Source: Selaginella tamariscina
Taxonomy: Eukaryota; Streptophyta; Lycopodiopsida; Selaginellales; Selaginellaceae
Reading direction: 5' to 3'
DNA: 64,000 bases
Assembly (NCBI GenBank): GCA_003024785.1
Contig: PUQB01000195.1
Span: 109,433 to 173,432, forward strand
Made by a program: the position numbers and the translations under genes
Notes under the pieces: model-generated
The model's input: the letters and a program-made list of their open reading frames with translations, nothing else
Database searches by the model: none
What the model was told of the DNA's origin: nothing
Part shown: positions 40,741 through 52,701 of the stretch, piece by piece
How the letters are laid out: each line of letters opens with the position of its first letter
Numbering within the stretch: position 1 is the first letter of the stretch

Positions 40741-42903
40741 AACAAGATTACAATTGCGTGCTTTTCAATTTGGATTGCTTATGCATCAAATTCATAACCT
40801 TGGAGTAGTAGGATCAGCAATTATGAATGAAAAATTAGTAGTTATTGAATGAGAAGCAAGAGCTCACCAACATCAAGGAGTGATAGGACATAGAAGGTCA
40901 AAAGCTGATCAAGCAAGTGGAAGAGCTTATCAAACAAGTGCAACAATTATAAGGTAGACCCTTGAATTCGAACACCCCCATGAGCACTTGCAAACCTAAG
41001 GTTAGCTTGCCGGAGAGGTTTGATGGTACAAGATCCCAATTTCATGGGTTCATGAATCAGGTTCACTTGATTATTCAAATGAACCTCAACTGCTACTTTG
41101 ATGACTACGGTTTATTGTTCACATGCACTGCACAAGCGTGGTTTGCTCTTCTCATGGAAAAGAATTCTCCACTTCTAGGCAACTTTGAAGAGTTCATCAA
41201 GGAATTCAAGAACTATTTTGCTGACACCAATAGTGTTCAAATAATAATTAACAAGATATGTTGACTCACCCAAGGTAATCATCCTGAATCTACCTATGCC
41301 TCTAAGTTTCGTCTCTTTATGTGTGATGTACCATGGGATGAGAAAGCCTTAATGGATCAATTCTGCCAAGGATTACATAATAATGTCAAGGATCTCTTCC
41401 TAATGTTCCACAATGAGCCAAAGTCCTTCACTAAAACTATCAATTAGGTAATACAGTGCGACAATTGACTATTCAAGCATCATTCGGAGTGGCTTCAAGC
41501 ATCTCTTTTGAGGGAGTATACATATGCAGTAGTAGTAGCATCACCACCAACCATATTGATGGTAACCCATGCTTCTGGCCAAGTTCCAACTAGAGGTCTA
41601 GTTCCCATGGAGTGTGATGTAGCCCAAGCTTGACATCAAGAATTGTTGATTGCAAGTAAGAAGCAATGTTGTAGGACCAATGGTTTGTGTCTATACTGCA
41701 ATGGTCCTAGTCACATCATGATCAATTGCCTAAACAAGCTGAGATGCATGGTCAACCTCATTCATCCCACGAATCCTCAACTCATCATGGTCAACCATGT
41801 TTGCCCTAAGAGCCCCAAGCCTTTGAGCCGAAGCAATAATTTTAAAGTCCTTAGCAAGCTGGATGGGAAGTTAAATGAGTAAGTTTAGCCAAAATAGGAG
41901 CCATTTATTTAAACAATTCAAAGCATAAAGAGTCCTTGCAAACAATTGATTCTATTTTATTGTCTTGAGTTGGTAAGTCATTTGTGACACTACTTGAGCT
42001 TTGTATGGCCAGGGGTCACAAGGTTGTAGCATTGACTTTATTGAACTCTAGAACCAATCTTTGTTTCATGGATTGCACCTTTTGCACGTCAACACTCTAT
42101 TTTCTTAAAGCTCCCATTCTCTGTCGTGGATTCTTGACTTTTGGCATCAGGTGTTGTTGTCGAGGAGTTTGAGCCTATTTAGGTGAGCTTGGGAGATAAT
42201 TCTTGTAGGATCTCCTTCAACATGATCAATAGTCTCGAGTATCTAGTTATCCTTGGTATATAGTGGTTTAAGATGCATAATTTGACCATCGACTGGCACA
42301 AGCAATGTTTCAGTTCGTCAAAGAAAGTAAAAGTTTCAAACTCTCCAAATGCAACTTTGGAGTTCTTGCAAGTTTTCACGATCTCATTGAATGAATTCAT
42401 TCAAAAAGGAAAATGGGATCCTTCATCAGTTTTTGTTATAGCCATCACCCTAGAACCTGAGTTTAACTCAAGTAAGTCTCTAGTTCAGCTACCAACTAAG
42501 TATAACGAGTTTGCTAATGTCTTTGACAAGGTCAAGGCTAGTAAGCTCCTAAAACATTGGCCATATGATTGTCCCATTAACAAAAGATTAAACACACTCT
42601 CGTTCGCCAAAAAAAATTATAATCGTTGATAATAAACGTGAATACACTTTTGTATATGCCATTTAGGATTTACTAATATAGGTGCTGTAACTAAAGATTT
42701 ATTTAATGTATCAAAAGCTTTTTGACATGCAGGTGGTGATCAACCCCCTTGGAGTTCAATTTACATGTTTTCTCCAACAAAACTTAAGGTTTTTGCGAGC
42801 ATACATTAAGGAGAATCTTTCCATCGAATTTATTCAACACTCAAAGTCTCCAGCTTGTGCACTTATCTTCTTTGTTAAAAAGAAGGATGATTCATTGCAT
42901 TTT

Positions 42904-44640
42904 GTCATAGTTTTTACTATGACTCGACCATTTACTTTGGATGTTGACTATTGTTACTTACTGTACTATGTTGATGGACCCTAGATGTAGTAGGAAATAG
43001 GCCCGCTTAATGCACTTGGGTATCTGGTGTGGTCCGGCCGGGTGTCATTAGGTATTTGCAGGAAACTCTAAGCGAAGCTAGAACTTACCTTCTAGAAACC
43101 CATCCCCAATTTTGATGTCCCAGTTAGGCTGATTGTTAATGTAGATGAGTTTGGCATGTTTAGTAGGGTTAGGAACACCTAGGGTTGACCTAACCCTAGG
43201 GTTGCCCTAACCCACGCCCTAAAAACCCCACCCCTTGGGTAGGGTTTTAGGGTTAGAGTTAGGCTAAGTTAAACACTCTCTCATTAACTTAATAAGAAGC
43301 TAATTAATTTCGTGCCAGCCCACTTACACATTCAGGAAAAGGGGGGGGGGCTCCGTCACATAAATAAGGTAGAGTATGTAGGAGTGAGAGTTCCTGGGTT
43401 CATGACTAAGCTCGTTACTCTTCTCCCGGTGCAAGCTCTAGCTTGTGTCATTAAGGCACAACCCTTTTTGTGCCGCTTCTAGATGACAAGGGTACGTCCC
43501 ACCTTCGAGGTAGCTTACCCTTAACATTGGCAATCCATGCTTGGGAGGTTTTGTCGGAATGCACGTTCCAAGAGGCAGAGGTTGAGGCTTGTCTCCAGCC
43601 TCCTCCTTCACATCAAGCTAGGTGTAGCACTCACGGCCAAGCAAGGCACATTCGTGTCCTTGTCCAGCTATGGGCATGGATCTTGTTTGATAGGTTCACG
43701 TTGCCTAGTTCCTGAGGGTTCACTAAGGGGTTCTAGAGTTGGCATTTAGGAGCCATGTTTGTGGCACTTAGTGCAACTCTTGAATCTAATGACTATGGCA
43801 TGATAGCCCACATCGTGGAAGGCAATGTCACATGAAGATGTAACACTGGGCTAGACGTCACGCAATACAATGCTGAGGCATGCCCTTTGGGGTTGTGTTT
43901 TGGGTTTGTCGCCAAGGGATTGGATACTCTGGCAAACATGCATGCTTGTGCTCGCACTAGGGTGCTAAGCCTTGGGCATCGACCCAAGGGAGGTTAGGTC
44001 TCATAACTAGGTGTGCTTTGGCACACTTGGCTAGGGGAGTGTTCTCTTTGGAATCCAAGGGTTAAACAACCTAAGCTTGTTAGCAGGAGCCCTTTCGTGA
44101 GGCACTCGCAAGGTCATGTACTTAGGGTTATCCAAACCTAGCCTTAGGGAGTTTGCTTAGCAGAACACTCGTGTTGCCTACGGCCCACTCGTGTCCTCAC
44201 TAAGTACTAGCCCTAGGTCTAGGGATGACTTGGCCACTCAAACCCTTAGGGGTTAGTTGTGGTTTAGGGTACCCCTTGTTGCCCTAAAGGGGTTGTATCT
44301 CGAATGAGGGTGATTCCTCAAGGGGTAAGTGACGATGCCTTAGCTCTGTCATGGGGATGTGAGAGACACATCTCCTTTGTGGGGTTAGGGCATGAGCTTG
44401 TCTAGGTCTACTGGGTCAGGATCCTAAAGTCTACTGAGGTTATCCTCTAGGGTTCAGAGATGGTCATTCTAGGGATGGTCATTCTAGGGACTTCTAAGTC
44501 TTTTACCTGATTGAGCCTCTGAGTTAGACTCTTAGGGTTATCTTGGAAGACTTAGCGTTGCTCACACATGGTGATGATGCCAGATGGCCACTTGGCAGCC
44601 ACGTGTTGCCACGTGTTGGCCCTTCGGGTTAAAACTCTGA
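42904..44640. mobile_element. Unclassified 1.7 kb insertion in RT of the old element
   Basis: Interrupts the reverse transcriptase region of the old Ty3 element and is clearly more GC-rich than its surroundings. The left end GTCATAGTTTTTAC and the reverse complement of the right end GTCAGAGTTTTAAC agree at 12 of 14 bases, suggesting terminal inverted repeats. The left end also forms a hairpin by itself (GTCATAG / CTATGAC). It has many CCCTAAC/GGGTTAG-like words, especially near 43160-43260, and no recognisable protein. Flanking bases hint at a short target duplication, but not cleanly. Related pieces lie at 38.4-40.2 kb. It could be a non-autonomous DNA transposon. Confidence 0.55.
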
Positions 44641-47314
44641 CACGTTTGGTAATGGATTATCATGGACTTAACAAAGTAATAGTACGAAATCGGTACCCCT
44701 ACCACCGATATTGAGCCTGTTGGAACATCTTGTCGAGGCCAAGTTTTTCATTATGATTTACCTTCGAGGTGCGTATAAATTAGTTAAGATCCATCTAGGG
44801 GACAAGTGAAAAACTACATTTTGCACACAGTACAAACATTTTGAATGATGTTGTTTTGTCTCACCAACACACTGGCTGTCTTTCAACACCTGGCCAATGA
44901 CATTTTTTGTGTATTCTTGGATGTGTTCATGATATTGTACCTTAACAACATCCTTATATACTATAAGACATTTGAGAAGCATGAGGAGCATATTCAGTAG
45001 GTACTATAGAAATTATGGAATCATGGACTTTATGCCAAGCTTAAAAAGTGCAGTTTTGAATAAGACCATGTGGAGTTCTTGGGGTACATCGTCTTGTCGG
45101 AAAGAGTTCAATGGATCCTGCCAATGTGAGAATTGTGTTGGATTGGCAAGTCCCACGATTTATATGGGATGTTTAGTGTTTCCTTGCATTATTGCAAGTT
45201 CATCAAGAACTATTCCAAAATCGTGCTACCACTCACTAAACTCACAAAAAAGAACAAGCTATTTGTGTGGATACCGAAAAGTGGAATTTGTCTTCAACAC
45301 CTTGAAGCAAGCCTTCACTTCCACTCCAATATTGGCTCACCCAAATCTTAACAGACCTTTTGTCATGAAGGTTGATGCATCGAACTTTGCATTAGGTAAC
45401 ATCTTGTCCCAGGTTGGTGAAAATGGTTAACTCCACCTGGTAGCATTTCACTCCTATAAGTTTTTCACACTGAAAATCAATTACAAGGTACATAACAAGG
45501 AGTTTTTGGTTATTATGAATTAGTTTGAAGAATGGAGACAATTCTTGAAAGGTTCATCACATTAGGTAAAAGTCTACAACAACCACAAGAATCTTATGTA
45601 CTTTTAGTCAGCATGAATTTTAAGCTGTTGATAGTTTTTGTTGGGCTTAGTTCCTATGATTTAACTTTGTCATCACATATCGACCAGGTTGCAACAAGGT
45701 AAAGCAAATGCTCTATCCTAACATTCTACTTAGCTTCTCGTCCTAGTGTCCTGACATTTGATCAACAATGACATGTTTTTCTGAGATCAAACAGACCAAA
45801 GTTGATGGTTACTAAGGTGTTGCAAGCACAAGTGGATTTTAGTGTTTTTGACATGGTTCATGCAGCATTACTAACAAATCTAGTTGCTTAGATGTTCTGA
45901 ACCATATTGCTCTGGACCAAGGCTCGAGTTCTGATTCTTAGTATAACTGTGGTGACTACAATTAGTTTAAACTCTAGAACGAGTTGCTGCTCTACAACAA
46001 TCTTGTTACATTCTAGATGGCCCATGTCTTTGAGTGTTGCAGGATTGTCATGATTATCATAGTTCTGTTGCTGGACATTTTGGTTCGCACAAGACATTCG
46101 AATTGGTTACTCAAGATTACTAGTGGCCCCAACTTCAAACTATGTAACAGACTTTATATGCACTTGTGATATTGCCATCATCTGTACAAGTTGCTTTAGT
46201 CATTGCCAATTCCAATTAGTCTTTGGAAGTTAATCTTCATGAACTTTATTGCTGATCTTCCTCAATCTAAGGGGTTTTATGCAATTTTGATTATGATGAA
46301 TCGATTCTCCAAGATGATTATTTTATCCCATGCACTAAGTTCATCACAAGTGAGGAGATAATGAAACTGGTGTTTAAGGAAGTTTTTTGATTGCATGGTC
46401 TGCCATACAATATTATTACCGACAGAAGACATGTCAAGTTTTGGAAGTAACTACTTTAGCTTTTAAACATTGAATGTAAATTGTCCTTGGAACATCATCC
46501 ATAAAACAATAGTCAATTTGAATGGACCATTCAGACCTTGGAGTAGTACTTCAATGCTTTAGCAATTATCAACGGGATAATTGGGTCAAATTCTTACCTT
46601 TTGCAAAATTTGTGTACAACAACTTAGTGCATGTTTCTACAAGTTAGTCACGATTCTTTGTAGTCCATGATCAGCAACCTCATTGGTCGTTACATGCTTG
46701 TGTTGATATTTCAGTCAACTATTAATATAAAACCGTCTCAACCAGCTTAAGCTATTCACTCATGAGGAGTTGACTCATCACCTCCCCCGAGCCCAAGCCT
46801 CCCACAAGGTAGCTACTGATCTACATTGTCAAACTACCCCAATTTTTCGAGTTGGTGATCAGGTTTGACTTCTTCAATGTAGTTTAAAGACTACTAGATC
46901 ATGTCAATAACTTAATTATTAACGCCTTGGCTCATTTATAATCATCAGTAAAGTCAATGAGGTTGCATTCCGTCTTCACCTTCTTTCTACCATGAAGATT
47001 CACCCCATCTTTCATGCATTCGTCCTTGAACCATACATACTTAATACCATTCCTAATTATACTATACTACCATCATTACCTATTAAGTTTGATGGTGAAT
47101 TCGAAAATAAAATTTATGTTATTTTGGACTTTAAGTTTCTTTAGGGTAAGCTTGTTGATTGGGTCAATTACTTTCCTAATGACCGCACTTGAGAGCCTAT
47201 GGAGAACCTGGGTAATGCTTAACAAGTCATTACGGCATTCCATACTCGGTACTTAGACAAGCCTAAATCCAACTCTAATCCAACTTGTAGAACTTGCCGC
47301 CAAAGAGAGGATGA

Positions 47315-47912
47315 TGTTATGAACCACAAAATATATCATGTTGATGCTAATGCTAGTATATGCCAATACTAGAATATGCTTTGAAAATATTTTAGGTTAA
47401 AGAACTAATGATCCATATTTAAATCCAGAATCAAAAGTTCAAATTTAAATTTGAAACTAAAAGTTCTATTTATATTAAAATCAAGGTTTAGATTCAGATT
47501 TTAAACAGAAATCTAGATTGTCATAGTTCTAACATGGTGGATTGACTATCTAGGTAAAGATTGTGGGATATGTGAGAAAAAAGACTCAAGCAGACCTAGG
47601 TCATCATGAGCATGAGCCTTCTCATAAACACCAATTTATGGAAAATATTTGTGACACAGATTTAGATTCAGAATTAGATATTCAAATTCAAATTTAGAAC
47701 CAAAATGTTTAAGTTTAAATTTATATTGATGGTCCAGGAACACCAAGTCCTAATATATAAAGGAGGTTAGGATTAATATTTTAGTATTCAAGTCCAACAC
47801 AAGTTGTGGGCTGATGTTTTGTTTAACTATCTTTCTTTCTTATTTCTTCAATTCATATTTTATTCTTGGTTATGGACTTGATAGTAATATCTTCCAATGG
47901 TTGTTGGTAGCA
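47315..47912 (+). repeat. 3' LTR of old chromovirus-like element
   Basis: Longer than the 5' LTR because of extra sequence at about 47510-47640. Part of that extra sequence (47520-47635) is also found at 63289-63404. Confidence 0.75.
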
Positions 47913-47913
47913 C

Positions 47914-48950
47914 CTATATCATCGTGTCTCCTTCTTTTGTATCAAGCTCATCAATCAAATACTTAATAGCATTCAAGATTCTATCTTTCACAAGATAGGC
48001 TTGTGTCTCTTGCACACAATCCAATGTACTCAAGATGAGTCCCATAATAACTACTTCTTTATCAGCTACTTTCAACACCGTTAGAATACTCATTTGGCAT
48101 TTTGCCAATTTTTCCATCAAATGTTTGAAATTTTTTTTGTAATGCCCTCAACATTCTTTTATTAACAATTACAAGAAAGTAGTAAATAAATTGAGTAGTT
48201 GTGGATTTCACCAAGTTTCTTAAAGCTAATTTTTGAAAAGCAATAACAAGTTTTGGCTTTTTTTAGTATAAACATGACAATACGTTCACAACCTTTCATG
48301 TAAGGCTTCACCCATTCTAACTCATCAATATCCTTGAGTAATGAGTTTAAGTACACATTGTCTATGCATAATACAAAGAAACTCCTACTCATTTTCTTAG
48401 CCATACTCACATAGTTAGAGCCATTGTTAGTTATAAACTAAATAATGTTCTCCGGTTAACATTTAAGACCTAATCTTGCTCCATAATCGTGCGCCATTTT
48501 TCTTTTTCCCTAGAGCATGAATAACTTTCTCAAAAGTTGATAATGGATCTTCTCCTTAAGCATTGCCATCCATCAACAACAATGATACCAAATTTCTTTC
48601 AACGATGTCTCTCATGACTTGCAAGCTTGTGTACTCATTCAAATGTTTGTGTTAGATTTCCATACTTCAGAAAGATGACGAAATAAAGCTCTTTTCGATA
48701 TGGATTGTTTATAATGTTAAAAGGTTGAGCAGTTGCATAAATGAATATTTTAACATCAATAGTAGCTCTAGAAGCTATGATGCTTTGATCATAGCATTTT
48801 CCCAAGGAAGTTGGAAGGTTTAAGGAAGATATCCAAAACACCCAGGCATGTTGTTAAGTATGGTCTCGTCAACTTTAGATAAATTTGAAATATTAGAGGA
48901 TGTCCCTAGAGATGCCCCTTGATTTCCATAGTAATGTCTTGTGAAAGTAG
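47914..48950 (-). pseudogene. Decayed hAT-type (DUF659-like) transposase fragment
   Basis: Minus strand. ATAQPFNIINNPYRKE (about 48710) resembles the PFNIVRSPYF motif opening DUF659 domains of plant hAT proteins. Downstream LLKDIDELEWVKPYMKGCERIVMFI (about 48340-48260) matches the region after the H-x2-N-L motif. Several stops and shifts separate the pieces; no zinc finger, C-terminal dimerisation domain or terminal repeats are seen. It directly follows the LTR at 47912. Confidence 0.6.
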
Positions 48951-49340
48951 TAGTTTGAGTAGAGTTAGCTTCATTACCAACAATGTCCTTAGTATTTCCA
49001 GCACCATTAACCTGAAAACTTATCTTGTGTATATTGCCATCTAGATTGGGGTAAACTGTAGTGTATTTGGTTGCAATTGAGTAGTGAAAATTGCGTTGAT
49101 ATATTCATTATTAGCCGATTAAACACGCGGTAGTAAACGTTGGGGAAGTGACATCATTCTGCTCACAAATTAATTAATTAAACTACTTAAAAAAGCATAG
49201 CATTAGGATGCTACGTTACCATTATCAATTATTTAAAGAGTCTTTATTTCTTTATATAAGTTTTTGTATCCTATATTTTTACATGTCACACAAATAATTA
49301 TGTCTAATTAAAAAATGCCTTAAGTTACTCAACTAGAATT
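48951..49340. other. Intergenic DNA
   Basis: AT-rich, with a short ATTAATTAATTAA run near 49170. No gene recognised. Confidence 0.4.
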
Positions 49341-49344
49341 TCGC

Positions 49345-49600
49345 ATTTCAGTCATCTTGAATCCCTCAAATCCTTCTCCATCGAACTCGCGGATGGATGG
49401 CTTTCCTTTGATGGCGCTATCCGAGGTCCGATACCATATTGGAAAACGGATCTGGACAGGCCGGGGATTGAACCCGGGACCAACCCCCCTTGGGAATTTG
49501 CCACCCATTTTAGTAGGATCACAATGCAGGTACTCCCATAAGAAGAAACGTACGCATCTCCTACTGAATAGCGAGAGGAACATAAGAGCATTATTCTATT
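49345..49600 (-). mobile_element. Short Ty1/copia-like 5' end fragment
   Basis: On the minus strand an LTR-like end is followed by TGGTATCGGACC (about 49421-49432), resembling an iMet-type primer-binding site, and then by a short open stretch with REFDGEGFEGFKM, similar to the start of copia gag proteins. Just upstream lies a perfect pol III B-box / tRNA T-arm-like sequence, CCGGGTTCAATCCCCGG (about 49461-49477). Only about 250 bp remain and it is truncated. A tRNA-derived SINE is an alternative. Confidence 0.4.
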
Positions 49601-50315
49601 TGTTCAGTTAGAATTTTACTCAGGTGAGTTTCATGGCTCCATTATAAATTTTGTTGTAATAGTTGCATCTCTAAGAACCATGTCCATGTCCACGAGCGAA
49701 GATGATCGTTTCCTTCTTCTGCTCGTGATTCAAACATTGAAAGACTCTAAATCTTTTAAAAGATTCTATTTAATAAACATCACGTTCTCGTGAACGTGAT
49801 GATGTGTGTAAGTACTCTCACGAACGTAGTTTCTTATATAAACTCATTCGCTAATAAGTACCAGTAAAATATATTTATATGACTATGTAATGTGTGTGTG
49901 TATATCTGTGCGTGTGTGTGAATATGTATGATAGCCAGGAATGCATATGGTGTTTAGACCATATCACTAGAAAATTTTACAAGATAATTGAACTTGTGAA
50001 ATTTTATATGGTAAAGATATTCAATAACAGGAAAACCTCGTCTGATTAAATACAGGAGTTGAACTTGAGGTGGAACATGATGTACTGTATATAGTTTGGT
50101 TGTATATGTGTGTATTTATACATCTTTGTGTGTAACTGTGTGCGCACGCATTTTCATGATTATCTTTCTAAAGTGTCCATTATTAGCTCATCATCTGTGC
50201 GTTCATGATGTGCATGCGTAGTATGGTTTACATTTGTGTTGTAACTGGAGAGTACGCGACAAACGTAAAAGTTAATGATTAGGATTTGTTCACACATGGG
50301 CTTCTTAATCATGTA
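49601..50315. other. Intergenic DNA with two adjacent palindromes
   Basis: AATCTTTTAAAAGATT (49750-49765) is a perfect 16-bp palindrome, and CATCACGTTC / GAACGTGATG (49778-49801) forms a 10-bp-arm hairpin. The rest, with GT-rich microsatellites near 49895-49920, lies beyond the 3' end of the UGT gene. No gene seen. Confidence 0.5.
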
Positions 50316-51894
50316 TTAATGAGTTACATTATCCTTAATAGCTTTAGCAAATACTTGAAGGTTCCTATAGGAGGAACCACCTTTAGCAACTGCATTCCGT
50401 GCATGTTCCCTCAGCTTGGCAGCTCGTTCCTTCATCATCTTACCATCTTCACTAGTCATGAGTTTCTGCACGAGTCCGGATATAACCCCTCGAGAAACGA
50501 CTTTCTTTGCGAATGGGTCGTCCTCCTCCCTGTCGTTCACTTCCAGACCTATTTTCCAGTTATACACAATCTCCTGGCAGTTTGTGTTCTGCTCGGCGAT
50601 GAGCGGCCATGCGATCATGGGGACTCCTGCACATATACTTTCAGTAGTAGAGTTCCAGCCGCAGTGTGTTAGAAATCCACCCACTGCAGCGTGAAGAAGA
50701 ACCAGCATCTGTGGTGCCCAAGAAACCACCAGTCCCCTGTCACTCGTTCTCAATTTGAAGCCCTGTAAGAAATCTGCAAGACTGCCAGCGCCGTCTACAG
50801 ACGATGAATCAAACGTGTTACCATTGCCAACTGATGAAATGAGTTTGTCTCTAAAGACAAGAAGAAACGGCTGCTGGCTCTCTTCCAGGCCCACTGCAAG
50901 CTCTCGGAACTGTTCTGCAGTAATTGTAGCCGCGCTTCCGAACGAAACGTACAATACGGAGCCTCCCTGCTGTGTGTCCAGCCAGGACATGCACTTTGCG
51001 TCTTCCCCAGACAGAGCATGCAGCAGCTCTGTGTTGTCGTCTGAGAAGAAAGCAGGTGACAGACACGGACCAACTGGGTAATAGTTGGACTTGATCTTCT
51101 CGCGGAAGGCTTGTATAGCGTGCGGCTCGAGCTCCTCGAATGTGTTCGAGAGTGCATATGCCGATTCCAGGAATCTTTTACTGCCATCACAGATTGTGCT
51201 GTGGAAGAATGCATGGTCTGGACGGAATGAGAGTGGCAGTTCCTTAGCTTGCATAGGAGGGATCCCGGGGTGAACAGTAATCAACTCCCTGGTCAAATTC
51301 TCTAAACAAAAGAGAGTGAACACACACGAGAGAGAGAGTTTAAAATTCCACGTGGTGCATATTACTTATTATACATAATAACATGACGAGAGGGTATCAA
51401 GCAAAATAGATCAGAATACCAAGATAAATTTTATAAAACTTACCAGGAGTAACAGGAGCAACTCCTCTAGCAATGAGATCTGGAAGACAGAAATGATGAA
51501 TGTCACTGAGTGCACTGGCCGTCCACAAACTCGCCCTGGGAATACAAAACTTGTCGGCCACATCCTGCACAAAGGCATTGAAAGTGTCTGTAACGATGCA
51601 TTCAACAGGCCTGCCTTTGTCCCGGAACTCTGTAATCAGCTGCTCCAGAGGCTCCTGCAGTTTCCCATCCTCGAGTGCGTTGCTCAGAGGAACTGGAAGG
51701 CTGACTATGTCTACCTTCTCCTCAGCAGACGCAAAAGCTCGAGCACGGAGCGCAGCTTCTTTACAGGACTCAGACGAAACGTATGTGAGTTTGAAGCTTG
51801 GTTCCACATCTGCAAGGCGGTTGCACATATGCATAAGGGAGTTGATGTGTCCCGGAATATGAAATGGGAAAGCCAATATGTGAACCTCTGCCAT
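50316..51894 (-). CDS. Family-1 UDP-glycosyltransferase
   Basis: Two exons, 51894-51444 and 51301-50316, joined in phase 1 by a GT-AG intron; 478 aa, the usual length for plant UGTs. These cytosolic enzymes transfer sugar from UDP-sugars to small molecules such as phenolics, terpenoids or hormones. The N-terminus MAEVHILAFPFHIPGHINSLM carries the expected catalytic-His region. The donor-binding PSPG box at about residues 350-395 shows WAPQMLVLLHAAVGGFLTHCGWNS, TESICAGVPMIAWPL and AEQ..N. The last PSPG residue is Gln, often linked with glucose donors, but the acceptor cannot be told. The frame is intact. A broken partial copy lies at 22258-22778. Its 5' end is about 360 bp from the 3' end of the transporter gene, same strand. 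Confidence 0.95.
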
Positions 51895-52251
51895 AGCTCA
51901 TACACATACACTAAAGAGATCTTTGAGTTTTACTATTCATGCCAATTACTATAAATACAGCTTGGCAACGAAGAACACGGACTCGAATAAACTATAAAGA
52001 ACCAGAATTCTTATGAGAAACGACTCTTAAAAGACCGGTTTGGATACACGGAATAATGTGGGCCCCTTCGGGTTTGGACCTTATCTACAAGAGCATCCAA
52101 TACATGTGAAAGCTGTAAACACATGGACCAATGCACGCCTCCACTCTGTGTGTTGTGTATGTGTGTGTTAATTTTTATTAGTAGACCACAATGAAGGAAT
52201 TGATATATAGAAATATATAATTATACTATTCCATGGTTACAAACATGAATT

Positions 52252-52639
52252 TCATACAGCATCAGAGCGATGTATATTCGGTACAGGTCCTTTAACCAGT
52301 ATCTCCCACTTAAAACCCAGTAACCCAGAGTTGAGATGCATAGGACACCCAAAGCAACTGGTGTATAATTCAGTGTCTCGAAGGTAACAGGAAAGGCTAC
52401 TGGTAGGCAGAATAGTACAGTAGTTAGCATAACCCAGAGTACAGCTAACCATCCAATAATAAGGGAGAACCTTCCAAGGTTGAATGGTCCCTGTATGAAC
52501 CTGTTTCGTGCTAGTGTCACTCGGAGTAGTATTGGCAGGGAATATGCGATGTTCAATGCAATTGTTGAAATTGAAACTGTTGCTTGAAATGCCACTGCGC
52601 TCCCCAAGTACTGATAAATGCCCAACAAGTTACTTGTGT

Positions 52640-52701
<62 letters not shown>

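Larger units (their letters stand above)
40318..47912 (+). mobile_element. Old Ty3/gypsy chromovirus-like retrotransposon
   Basis: Plus-strand LTR element with diverged LTRs at about 40318-40740 and 47315-47912. Parts in order: gag at about 40960-41450 (FDGTRSQFHGFMNQV, a CCHC-like knuckle near 41690), protease remnants near 42000, reverse transcriptase from about 42480 (YNEFANVFDKVKAS.L) split by an unrelated 1.7 kb insertion at 42904-44640 and resuming to about 45250, RNase H from about 45300, integrase at about 46050-46800, and a C-terminal region near 47090-47230 with a chromodomain-like W.NYFPNDRT.EPMENL pattern. A purine tract (AAAGAGAGGATGA) precedes the 3' LTR. Very many breaks; LTR divergence points to an old insertion. 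Confidence 0.82.

Noticed and set aside
43150-43270. Interstitial telomere repeats (CCCTAA-like)
   Set aside because: The words are irregular and not in a head-to-tail array of the plant CCCTAAA unit.
49440-49520. tRNA gene on the minus strand
   Set aside because: Only the T-arm/B-box is convincing; no D-arm, anticodon arm or pairing acceptor stem fits around it.
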